A stretch of 64,000 bases of DNA from assembly GCA_002412765.1 (NCBI GenBank), contig DHVR01000061.1, positions 1 through 64,000 of the forward strand, given 5' to 3'. The position numbers and the translations under genes are program-made. Origin of the DNA: Leptolinea sp. UBA5203 (lineage in GTDB: Bacteria > Chloroflexota > Anaerolineae > Anaerolineales > Anaerolineaceae). Below are positions 35,269-42,354 of this stretch, in pieces (positions within the stretch are counted from its first letter, which is position 1; every line of letters begins with the position of its first letter). The notes beneath the pieces were generated by a model. That model was not told the origin of the DNA and did not search any database. It saw only the letters and a list, made by a program, of their open reading frames with translations.

Positions 35269-35949
35269 TTATTCGGATTTTACAAAGACTACGTCTTGAT
35301 ATCCCAAGGTATTAAAGAAATTCTCCAAAAATACTTCGGCGTTCTGGTTGGCCATCTTCAGGATGCCATCTTCAATGGCTGCATCATGAATCTCTTGCTC
35401 AGCGGCTTGACGGGCACTCGTCTCTAATTCCTTGAATCCTTTAGTGAACAAACCCGTGTCACGGTCGTACACATAGGATTTCTGGTTATCCAGGCTGGTG
35501 ATCAGAATTTCTGCTGGAGGCAGCTGAATGGTCAGGATGCCATCTTTGAGCTGCATTTGCTCCGGGTTGATTTTGCTCATGTCGATGCCTCCAATGACAA
35601 TCCCATGGGCAACAAAAAGCAGCTTATCGCCAAAGAGGGGACCAAACAATCCTTGATTGACTTCAGATGTGATGACTTTTTCCACAGAATATTGAATGGT
35701 CTCCAAGCGGGCAAGTGCGCGCACTTCATGGATGATGGTAACGGGATCCGGAAGGATGGTGGGGGTTGGGTGAAGTAATTCAGAAACCTGAGTGCTCAGC
35801 ATCTGATTGGCTTGATTGATGGGTGAGATGGTCTGCTGAATGGTGCTTGTAATGGATTGCAGCATCATCCAACCTGCAAAAAGAATAATCATCAGGCAGA
35901 TGAGGATAAAAAAATATTTGATAATTGAGCCAGTTTGATTGTTGGACAT
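35269..35949 (-). CDS. DUF4230-domain membrane-anchored protein
   Basis: The 226-residue protein has one N-terminal transmembrane segment (about 10-30), a Gln/Ser/Thr-rich linker and a DUF4230 domain from about residue 75 (LARLETIQYSVEKVITSEV, ILTIQLPPAEI). Function of the family is unknown; members are usually anchored outside the membrane. ATG 35949 is chosen because GGAGGG lies 11 bases before it; a GTG further upstream at 35970 is possible. It lies 38 bases after the acyltransferase gene on the same strand. Confidence 0.8.
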   Translation of the reverse strand: MSNNQTGSIIKYFFILICLMIILFAGWMMLQSITSTIQQTISPINQANQMLSTQVSELLHPTPTILPDPVTIIHEVRALARLETIQYSVEKVITSEVNQGLFGPLFGDKLLFVAHGIVIGGIDMSKINPEQMQLKDGILTIQLPPAEILITSLDNQKSYVYDRDTGLFTKGFKELETSARQAAEQEIHDAAIEDGILKMANQNAEVFLENFFNTLGYQDVVFVKSE

Positions 35950-35987
35950 CCCAATACCTACCCTCCACACATAAAATATCGTTTGAT

Positions 35988-36662
35988 TTACTCCAGAAAG
36001 GTCAGCAATTCAGGGGGGGTCCCGGCAGAATCCAGATATGCGCCCCGGTATTCTTCAGGAAGGATAATGGCTAACTGCCGCATACACTCATCAATGACCT
36101 GGTCACGGTTTTCTTTACTTAACCCATTTGGAGGTAGATTGATTTTGAAGGTTTTGCCGACTCGGATATGAAAAGGGGATCTCTTAAAGTGTTTAAGATT
36201 GTCCCAGAAATTTTCTGAGCCATAAAATGCTATCGGAATGATTGGGGCGCCGGTTCTAACGGCGATTAACGCGGTTCCCGGCAGACCTTTTTGTAATTTA
36301 CCGGAGAAACTTCGGGTCCCTTCCGGTGCAATGACTAGAATTTTTCCGGCATTGATCGCATCCAGGGAGGCACGGTAGGCGCTCATATCGGCTTCCCCGC
36401 GGCGGATGGGAATGATCTTCCATAGGTTGAATAAAAAACGCTTGCCGGGATTATCCCAGCTTTCGATTTTTGCCAGAGCGGTCATTTCCCTGGGTAAGAG
36501 CTGCGTATACAGGACCGGAGCTTCCAGAAAATTTACATGATTGCTGATGATGACCAATGGACCTTTTAAGGGCACTTTTTTGAGTTGATCGCCATCAATT
36601 TTACAGACCAGGTGCGTCCAGGCTTTAACGATTCCATTGACGATAGCGAGTTTGAGACTCAT
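35988..36662 (-). CDS. 1-acyl-sn-glycerol-3-phosphate acyltransferase (PlsC-like)
   Basis: The 224-residue protein has the acyltransferase motifs: SNHVNFLEAP (motif I), AEGT-equivalent APEGTRSFSGKLQKG (motif III) and GAPIIPIAF (motif IV). It would transfer an acyl chain to lysophosphatidic acid at the membrane. Motif I normally reads HX4D, whereas here it is HX4E, a conservative but uncommon change at the charge-relay acid. Its start overlaps the lipid-kinase stop (ATGA), so the two act in the same pathway of phospholipid synthesis or remodelling. Confidence 0.85.
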   Translation of the reverse strand: MSLKLAIVNGIVKAWTHLVCKIDGDQLKKVPLKGPLVIISNHVNFLEAPVLYTQLLPREMTALAKIESWDNPGKRFLFNLWKIIPIRRGEADMSAYRASLDAINAGKILVIAPEGTRSFSGKLQKGLPGTALIAVRTGAPIIPIAFYGSENFWDNLKHFKRSPFHIRVGKTFKINLPPNGLSKENRDQVIDECMRQLAIILPEEYRGAYLDSAGTPPELLTFLE

Positions 36663-37597
36663 GCCGCTGAATCCTCCAAAACAATGATCTCTTGTGCTTG
36701 AGGGAGGAGTTCAATATCTAGACTGTCGCCCTTGGTGCAGATGGTTTCGCCGTCCGCGTGGGCAGGAATACTGCCCCTTAGTGTGGTGATGGAGATACGA
36801 CTGGGGTGATAGAATTTCACTGCCTTGTGTTCTTCCTGTGTTCCGCTAAAGAACTTGGGAACCAATAAGATGGTAGCAATTCGGCTCAGTTCACTGACCA
36901 GGCAAATATCAAATTTCCCGTCATCTTGAATGCTTTTTGGGGCCATCATAAAGCCGCCGCCCATCCGGATACCATTCATAATGGAAACCATCAGGGGATT
37001 TACTTCCAGGGTCTCGTTATCCATCACCAATTTAAGGCGTGGTCCTTTAAAATAAAGGAAAATGGTTTCCAGGACACCCAGAATATAGGAAGGAAAACCA
37101 CCTAACTTTTTATATTTCACCGCTTGAAAACCAACAACAGCGTCAAAACCAATACCAATTCCGTTTCCAAAATAACGGCCGTCAGGATAAAGCCCGCCCC
37201 GGACGAATCCAATATCAATTTTTTTGATCTTTGGATTTTTAAGAGCCTGACAACCTTCCAAATAGGTGAGGGGCATTTTCATACTAAAGGCAAAATCATT
37301 TCCACGGCCAACGGGGATGACGGCCATTTTTACCGGACGCAACCCAAGTTTTTGGGCAATTTGAATTCCATTTATCACTTCATTTGCTGTTCCATCCCCA
37401 CCCATGGAAACAATCACGTCAAATCCTTGTTCAATAGCTTCCTCGGTGATTTTAGCAGCATGCCATGGATATTCCGTGGCCTGCATATCAAAGTCAATCG
37501 CATTTGCACGCAACCATTCAGATACCACTGGCATTAATTTTGCCCCATTTCCTGCGCCTGAAGTGGGATTAACGACGATTTTGTATTTCAAATCCAT
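36659..37597 (-). CDS. Diacylglycerol/lipid kinase (DagK/YegS-like)
   Basis: The 312-residue protein has the catalytic motif SMGGDGTANEVINGI near residue 70, an ATP-site VNPTSGAGNGAK at the N-terminus, and the C-terminal strands of the family ending AHADGETI. It phosphorylates diacylglycerol or a related lipid. The product, phosphatidic acid, is also that of the acyltransferase encoded immediately after it with a four-base overlap. First gene of the small lipid operon. Confidence 0.92.
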   Translation of the reverse strand: MDLKYKIVVNPTSGAGNGAKLMPVVSEWLRANAIDFDMQATEYPWHAAKITEEAIEQGFDVIVSMGGDGTANEVINGIQIAQKLGLRPVKMAVIPVGRGNDFAFSMKMPLTYLEGCQALKNPKIKKIDIGFVRGGLYPDGRYFGNGIGIGFDAVVGFQAVKYKKLGGFPSYILGVLETIFLYFKGPRLKLVMDNETLEVNPLMVSIMNGIRMGGGFMMAPKSIQDDGKFDICLVSELSRIATILLVPKFFSGTQEEHKAVKFYHPSRISITTLRGSIPAHADGETICTKGDSLDIELLPQAQEIIVLEDSAA

Positions 37598-37684
37598 GTG
37601 GAATGTCTTCCTTGTCTTTTATATAGGTTTTATGATGACAGCTTGATCAATTTTACATGATATTTAAGCTTCAGGACAACTAAT

Positions 37685-38170
37685 TTATTGTTCTAGTTCA
37701 TCCACGGCATGTTCCGCAATTTCATTCTGAGTTGCTTTACGGATGGAAAGAATTTCAACTTCAAATTGAAGGGTTTTATCTGCTAATGGGTGGTTGAAAT
37801 CGATGGTGATCTGATCATCCTGGATTTCAGTCAACCAGCCTGGAATCTCTTCACCCTCATCGTTTACCATCTGTAATTCGGCCCCAAGTACCATGGGTAA
37901 ACCCTCAGGATACTCTGTTTTTGGCATATCAATTTTTGCATCTTCTTCCCGAAAACCATACCCCTCATCCGGCTGGACTTGAAAAGTAGCCGTATCCCCT
38001 ATGCTTAATCCTGATACACCCTTCTCAAATCCGGGGATAATCTGATCATGTCCATGCAAGTAGATAATTGGATCGGGTTCACAATTACCAATTCTATTAC
38101 CATCTACGGATAAAACATACTGAAGTTTCACCACCATGTTATCCTGGATCTTAAGTTTACTTTCACTCAT
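37685..38170 (-). CDS. slyD: FKBP-type peptidyl-prolyl isomerase, SlyD-like
   Basis: The 161-residue protein has the SlyD layout: FKBP strands flanking an inserted chaperone flap (about 75-130). Visible motifs are VKLQYVLSVDGNRI, LHGHDQIIPGFEKGVSGL, DEGYGFREED and ITIDFNHPLADKTLQFEVEI. It catalyses proline isomerisation and holds unfolded clients, including Tat substrates in other bacteria. It lacks the His-rich nickel-binding tail of E. coli SlyD, ending instead in an acidic helix. It stands divergently from tatA. Confidence 0.93.
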   Translation of the reverse strand: MSESKLKIQDNMVVKLQYVLSVDGNRIGNCEPDPIIYLHGHDQIIPGFEKGVSGLSIGDTATFQVQPDEGYGFREEDAKIDMPKTEYPEGLPMVLGAELQMVNDEGEEIPGWLTEIQDDQITIDFNHPLADKTLQFEVEILSIRKATQNEIAEHAVDELEQ

Positions 38171-38284
38171 GCTGCCTCTCCTGCAATTAGGATAATATTA
38201 GTATAAATAACAGAATTATTGTATCATAAAGTCAATATTGAAGAAAAAAAAAGTTAATGAGCCTATTTTATCGCAGAAAAACGG

Positions 38285-38293
38285 TGGTATAGT
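38285..38293 (+). promoter_or_regulatory. Extended -10 promoter of tatA-tatB
   Basis: TGGTATAGT matches an extended -10 element (TG-N-TATAxT). It lies 50 bases before the tatA start; GAGGAG precedes the ATG. No good -35 box is seen, which is usual for extended -10 promoters. Confidence 0.45.
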
Positions 38294-38342
38294 TAAGAAC
38301 ACAACATTCAAATAACAGTTTCATTTTCTAGAGGAGAAAAAA

Positions 38343-38528
38343 ATGATAGGCGGTTTACGACTCACAGAATTATTAATCATCCTTGGAATTGTTGTCATTT
38401 TGTTTGGTGTCGGCCGGATTGGGAAACTTGGCGGGGAGTTGGGGGCTGGCATTAAAGGATTCAAAGACAGCTTGCAGAGTAAAAACAAAGAAAATGAATC
38501 CAAAGACACAAAATCGGATGAGAAATAA
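38343..38528 (+). CDS. tatA: Twin-arginine translocase subunit TatA/TatE
   Basis: The 61-residue protein has a single N-terminal membrane helix, the FGxGRIGKLGGELG hinge (canonical FGxxKLPE/LG), an amphipathic helix and a charged Lys/Glu-rich tail. TatA forms the pore that moves folded proteins with twin-arginine signals across the membrane. It is followed 30 bases later by a TatB-like gene. A predicted Tat client, an L,D-transpeptidase with RRQFLA, is encoded at 60455-61495. TatC is not in the window. Confidence 0.92.
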   Translation: MIGGLRLTELLIILGIVVILFGVGRIGKLGGELGAGIKGFKDSLQSKNKENESKDTKSDEK

Positions 38529-38558
38529 TTCAATTTTTCTTTTGGGATTTAAGGTTTA

Positions 38559-38945
38559 ATGGAAGTTTTAAATATCGGTCCATTTGAACTAATACTGATT
38601 GTGATTATTGCGCTTGTGCTATTAGGACCAAAGGGGATGGTAGCCTTTATGCAGCAAGCTGGTAGTTGGATTCGAAAAATTGTCCGTTCCCCCATCTGGA
38701 AGGAAATCCTCTCAACCTCGAAGGAAATTCGTGAGCTTCCTCAGAAACTTGTCCGTGAAGCCGATTTGGAAGCTGAGTTCAAAGAATTTCAAGCCTGGCG
38801 CGCACAGACAAAGAATTTACAGGCCAATTTAAATACTGAGATGCAATCCATTGGTAAGGAGATTTCGATTCAGCCAGAGGATATCAGTTTACGGATGGGA
38901 GTGGATGAACCAAGCATTCCCGAGAAGAAAAGCCAATTTCCCTGA
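38559..38945 (+). CDS. tatB: TatB-like translocase subunit
   Basis: The 128-residue protein starts with a membrane helix containing IGPFELILIVIIALVLLGPK, the Glu and LGP-hinge being conserved in TatB. A long amphipathic and acidic helical region follows. TatB binds twin-arginine signal peptides with TatC. The hinge has LGPKGM rather than LGPKKLP. It is convergent with the unknown anchored protein at 38952, only six bases away. Confidence 0.8.
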   Translation: MEVLNIGPFELILIVIIALVLLGPKGMVAFMQQAGSWIRKIVRSPIWKEILSTSKEIRELPQKLVREADLEAEFKEFQAWRAQTKNLQANLNTEMQSIGKEISIQPEDISLRMGVDEPSIPEKKSQFP

Positions 38946-38951
38946 GATTTC

Positions 38952-39650
38952 TTAAGGAATCAGAACTTCGCAATGTGGGGGAATTTCCGAACGGGAGAGT
39001 GAGTCCCAAATTAAAGCCACTTGATCAAAAATAATAGTACTCCGGTAATGATCAGGAATCATCTTCGCCCAGGGGATGGTTCCAGTTGCTTGCAAATCCA
39101 GGGTTTGGAGTTGTCTGCAAACTTGATTGAACCACAGATTTTCATCCTCTGTTAGAACGTATGCCCCAGGAATTTCAACCGCCTGCTGGAGACTTAATGG
39201 CATATCCTGAATCTGGAGCCAATCACTCAGATGTTTCACAGCTTGATGATCCACAATCATATAACCGGACCATGGAAATTGATAGGTATCCAGTTGCTTG
39301 CGAAATTTACTGCCCAACTCACCATTTTCTGTAAGGGAAAAGGTTGATAAAACTTTTGCGTCTTCCTGATTGGGAATCGAATGGGGATACAGTTCTTTTA
39401 ATGTAATCGTGGGTGGATCCGATGGGTAAAAAAATACAGCCCACACGGAAACCAGTTGGGGATCCTTTGAGCCGAGATCATCTAGGTGAATGAGAATAAA
39501 GTTTTGTTGTTGCACATTAAGGGATTGTTGTGTAGTGGTGGGTGCAGCGGTTGTTGAAAAAAGCCCCTTGATCCCATTCATAATCAGGAAACCAAGGAAG
39601 CCAAAGCCTACAAAAAGAATAAATAAAAAAATAACTTTTGATTTATTCAT
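38952..39650 (-). CDS. Membrane-anchored protein of unknown function, last gene of the FtsZ-like operon
   Basis: The 232-residue protein has one N-terminal transmembrane segment (about 6-27), a short Thr-rich linker and a mixed alpha/beta domain (FILIHLDDLGSKDPQLVSVW, SGYMIVDHQAVKHLSDWLQI). That segment loosely resembles the core of LytR-CpsA-Psr proteins, which attach polymers to peptidoglycan, but their catalytic Arg/Asp set is not evident, so I give this only as a hint. It lies 24 bases downstream of the secreted TIM-barrel gene on the same strand. Confidence 0.6.
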   Translation of the reverse strand: MNKSKVIFLFILFVGFGFLGFLIMNGIKGLFSTTAAPTTTQQSLNVQQQNFILIHLDDLGSKDPQLVSVWAVFFYPSDPPTITLKELYPHSIPNQEDAKVLSTFSLTENGELGSKFRKQLDTYQFPWSGYMIVDHQAVKHLSDWLQIQDMPLSLQQAVEIPGAYVLTEDENLWFNQVCRQLQTLDLQATGTIPWAKMIPDHYRSTIIFDQVALIWDSLSRSEIPPHCEVLIP

Positions 39651-39674
39651 CTTACTGGTTGTTATTGCCTTTTA

Positions 39675-40709
39675 CTATGTCCCTACTGTACTGCAACCGC
39701 CATTATTTTCGAAAATTAATTCCCGGACAATAGCTGTAAGGGATGAAAAGTCTGGCTCATCATTCACACAAGACTCTGTCGGCGCATAATCAGGAGTCGG
39801 TGGTTCCCTCAGGTCAAGGTTTCCAAAAAACAGCGTGCCGATATACAAACGAGAACGAAATTGTCGGCAGAACTGCAAAATTTCCTGCCCACTTATGGTA
39901 ATTGTACCAGAAGGATCTTCCAAGTGTGTAATCCAGATCACCCCGTTTGTATGGCCATTCAACAACATGATTTGATGGATTTCCTCTATCCAGTCAAAGA
40001 TCGCTGTGCGATTGTTTCCAGCTATATTATGGGTATCGGCACTAACAAGGTATTGCACACTTAAGACGTCGCTAACCTCAGAAAGTCCGGATTTATATAA
40101 TTGGGTCAGAAAATCTGCGGCAGGGATACCTTCCCTGGGTGAAGGGACTAACCCGCCTACAACCAGGTAAAGCGAGCAGTTTTTTTGATGCAATTGTTGT
40201 TTAACTAATTGGATGACCGAAAGATAAGCGACTGCATCCGGTTTCCCGCCCCATCCCGCGAGCGTATTGGCCCCTGGGAAAATTTCCACGGCCTGGATCG
40301 ATGGCCAAAATTGAGCGGCCAGGGCTTCCACAAAATCGGCTGTCTTTGATGCATCGGGTCCTGTGGAAGTGAAAGCCCAGGCAGGTACATTCTTGATCTG
40401 GATCATGATAGAGATTTGATTTTTCGCTGCTTCATGGATGATAGATTGAATGGATGACCAATCCGGACTGCTGGTGGATTCCGGTTGGATTTCCTGCCAG
40501 TTGATGGGGACGGTCAGCCAATCCAGTGCTAGTTGCTTGGCAACTTGTATAGTTTGTTCCGCTGGATTTTCCTGCATATTGACTGCTGCTCCATAACCAA
40601 AAGTAGCTGAATTGGGTGTGCCTTTGGAGGCAAGAACCAAATCAGCTAGATTGATCAAGAGTAAACAGCAAATCAGACTAGCACGGAGTAAGTGCTTGAA
40701 GAGCCTCAT
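39675..40709 (-). CDS. Secreted TIM-barrel protein, probably an inactive glycosidase homologue
   Basis: The 344-residue protein has a signal peptide (about 5-27) and then a clan GH-A-like beta/alpha barrel: FGYGAAVNM, LDWLTVPINWQEIQP, IMIQIKNVPAWAF. In active relatives the acid/base lies in a W-E-I-W-N-E-P block and the nucleophile in W-I-T-E. Here the equivalent stretches read VEIFPGANT and VIWITHLEDPS, so both Glu positions appear replaced. It may bind a polysaccharide without cutting it. ATG 40709 lies eight bases after the previous stop. It is co-transcribed with the FtsZ-like gene. Confidence 0.65.
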   Translation of the reverse strand: MRLFKHLLRASLICCLLLINLADLVLASKGTPNSATFGYGAAVNMQENPAEQTIQVAKQLALDWLTVPINWQEIQPESTSSPDWSSIQSIIHEAAKNQISIMIQIKNVPAWAFTSTGPDASKTADFVEALAAQFWPSIQAVEIFPGANTLAGWGGKPDAVAYLSVIQLVKQQLHQKNCSLYLVVGGLVPSPREGIPAADFLTQLYKSGLSEVSDVLSVQYLVSADTHNIAGNNRTAIFDWIEEIHQIMLLNGHTNGVIWITHLEDPSGTITISGQEILQFCRQFRSRLYIGTLFFGNLDLREPPTPDYAPTESCVNDEPDFSSLTAIVRELIFENNGGCSTVGT

Positions 40710-40717
40710 GGAAAATG

Positions 40718-40933
40718 CTACGCTAGAACCGTCATCAGAATGGAAAGGGATATTCCACAAAACAGTCCGGCAACACTGACCAGGCCGATTAATACTTTAT
40801 TGGAGGTCAATTCCGGGTCATGAAAAAATTGATAGGTGCTGCGAACGATGGAGCGGATCGTCTCATTCTCGGATAAAACCTGATTGGTGATATTCCAGAA
40901 TTTAAATTCAATCTGTTGAAATTGCTTTGTCAT
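40718..40933 (-). CDS. Small single-TM protein in the FtsZ-like operon
   Basis: The 71-residue protein has a hydrophilic N-terminal half (QQIEFKFWNITNQVL) and a C-terminal transmembrane segment (about 48-70, LIGLVSVAGLFCGISLSILM). ATG 40933 follows a clear GGAGG. No family is recognised. The N-in topology with an exposed cytoplasmic half would suit a membrane tether for the neighbouring FtsZ-like protein; that is only an inference from the operon. Confidence 0.65.
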   Translation of the reverse strand: MTKQFQQIEFKFWNITNQVLSENETIRSIVRSTYQFFHDPELTSNKVLIGLVSVAGLFCGISLSILMTVLA

Positions 40934-40946
40934 GGTTCCTCCGATT

Positions 40947-41168
40947 TTAACCTCTACTCGTTGTAGTCTTGATAATTTTTCCACGTTCGTCTGTAACTAC
41001 GCGGATCGAATGGTTGATCGTTTTTCCATCCGCTGTTTTTCCTTTCCCGGTAAAGATAAACAAAAATTGTTGATTGGGCCGTTCGCTGACGGTAGGCCGG
41101 GAACCGGCTATCTCAGGATATTTTTTATAGATTTGCTGTTCCACTTTTTTTCTTGCATCCGCGTCCAT
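40947..41168 (-). CDS. Small basic protein of unknown function
   Basis: The 73-residue protein has an N-terminal amphipathic helix (ADARKKVEQQIYKKYPEIAG) and then a strand-rich part (NQQFLFIFTGKGKT, HSIRVVTDERGKI), about one quarter basic residues and no membrane segment. I do not recognise it. It sits nine bases after the FtsZ-like gene and 13 before the small membrane protein, so all are likely translated from one mRNA. Confidence 0.65.
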   Translation of the reverse strand: MDADARKKVEQQIYKKYPEIAGSRPTVSERPNQQFLFIFTGKGKTADGKTINHSIRVVTDERGKIIKTTTSRG

Positions 41169-41177
41169 ATGGGACTC

Positions 41178-42350
41178 CTATGAATGTCGCACCAGGCGTT
41201 TTCGCATAAACGCCGGGATATCCAGATCGAGATTGGAAGAACCAATATCCAGATCAGAAACTACACGTTTCTGATAGAACTGAACAGGCGCAGGTTCAGG
41301 GATGTTGGCTTGAACAGGCTCCGGATTAGAGAAAAGGACTTCGCCCAAGGCCGGTTTGGCATCCACGGAGGTTGCACCGATGCCGGTAATCACCAGGATG
41401 ATTTGCGTTTTGCCTTTCATACGGGAATCATTGATTACACCAGGAATGATATCTACATGATTGCCGGTACGTTCCTGTAATTTGGTCAACACATCGGAAA
41501 CTTCCAGGAAGGTTAGATCGGAACCGCCGGTGAAATTGGCAATAATCCCAGTTGCGCTTTCGATGGGAATCTGTTCGAGCAGGGGATGATTCAAAGCCTG
41601 TTCGATGGCCATTTCGGCTTTGTTATCGCCCTGACCCTGGCCGATGGAAAGGAAGGAGCCGCCGCCATTTTGCATCATGTTTTTTACATGGGCAAAATTG
41701 ACATTAATCAAACCCGTCTGTGTAATGATTTCGGTAATGCCCTGTACGCCTTGACGAAGGACATCATCCGCCATACGGAAAGCCAGGTCCAGGGTCAAAT
41801 CTTGCGGGGCTACTTTCAATAAACGATCATTCGGTACGGTGATCAGGGTATCGGTATAGGGCTGTAATTTGGATAAGCCAAGTTTGGCATTTTTCTGTCT
41901 CTGGCCCATTTCAAAAGAGAAAGGGGTGCTGACAGTGGCAACGGTTACCGCACCAATGGACTTGGCCACACGCGCTGCCACGGTGATGGAACCAGTGCCT
42001 GTTCCGCCGCCCATTCCAGCGGTCAGGAAAACCATGTCTGCACCTTCCAAAGCATTATGCAAAGCCTGAATACTTTCTTCAGCGGCTGCATGACCAATGC
42101 TTGGATCTCCACCGGCGCCCAAACCGCGGGTGAGAATGGGGCCGAGTTGAAGTTTGACGGGCGCAAGAGAACGAGCCAGAGCCTGATGATCGGTATTGGC
42201 GGCGATGTATTCTACGCCTTCCAAACCTAATTCGATCATATGGTCAATTGCGTTGGAACCGCCGCCGCCCAACCCGACTACTTTAATAACCGGTAGTCTG
42301 GCTTCCAGGGGGGTTCTTTGAATGGCTTGTGCGGGAATGGAAGAATTCAT
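41178..42350 (-). CDS. FtsZ-family GTPase with substituted T7-loop aspartates
   Basis: The 390-residue protein has the FtsZ GTP-binding half intact: VVGLGGGGSNAID, AANTDHQAL, the tubulin signature GGGTGTG (114-120), PFSFEMGQR and FRMADDVL. The C-terminal half and a terminal DIPAFMRKRL peptide, matching the FtsA/ZipA-binding tail, are also present. In canonical FtsZ the T7 loop NxDFADV places two Asp (209 and 212 in E. coli) that drive GTP hydrolysis in the adjacent subunit. Here residues 216-222 read NVNFAHV, so both are lost (Asn218, His221). The protein may therefore polymerise stably. It lies in an operon with surface proteins, not in a cell-division cluster. GAGAGGTG precedes ATG 42350. 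Confidence 0.93.
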   Translation of the reverse strand: MNSSIPAQAIQRTPLEARLPVIKVVGLGGGGSNAIDHMIELGLEGVEYIAANTDHQALARSLAPVKLQLGPILTRGLGAGGDPSIGHAAAEESIQALHNALEGADMVFLTAGMGGGTGTGSITVAARVAKSIGAVTVATVSTPFSFEMGQRQKNAKLGLSKLQPYTDTLITVPNDRLLKVAPQDLTLDLAFRMADDVLRQGVQGITEIITQTGLINVNFAHVKNMMQNGGGSFLSIGQGQGDNKAEMAIEQALNHPLLEQIPIESATGIIANFTGGSDLTFLEVSDVLTKLQERTGNHVDIIPGVINDSRMKGKTQIILVITGIGATSVDAKPALGEVLFSNPEPVQANIPEPAPVQFYQKRVVSDLDIGSSNLDLDIPAFMRKRLVRHS

Positions 42351-42354
42351 GGTT

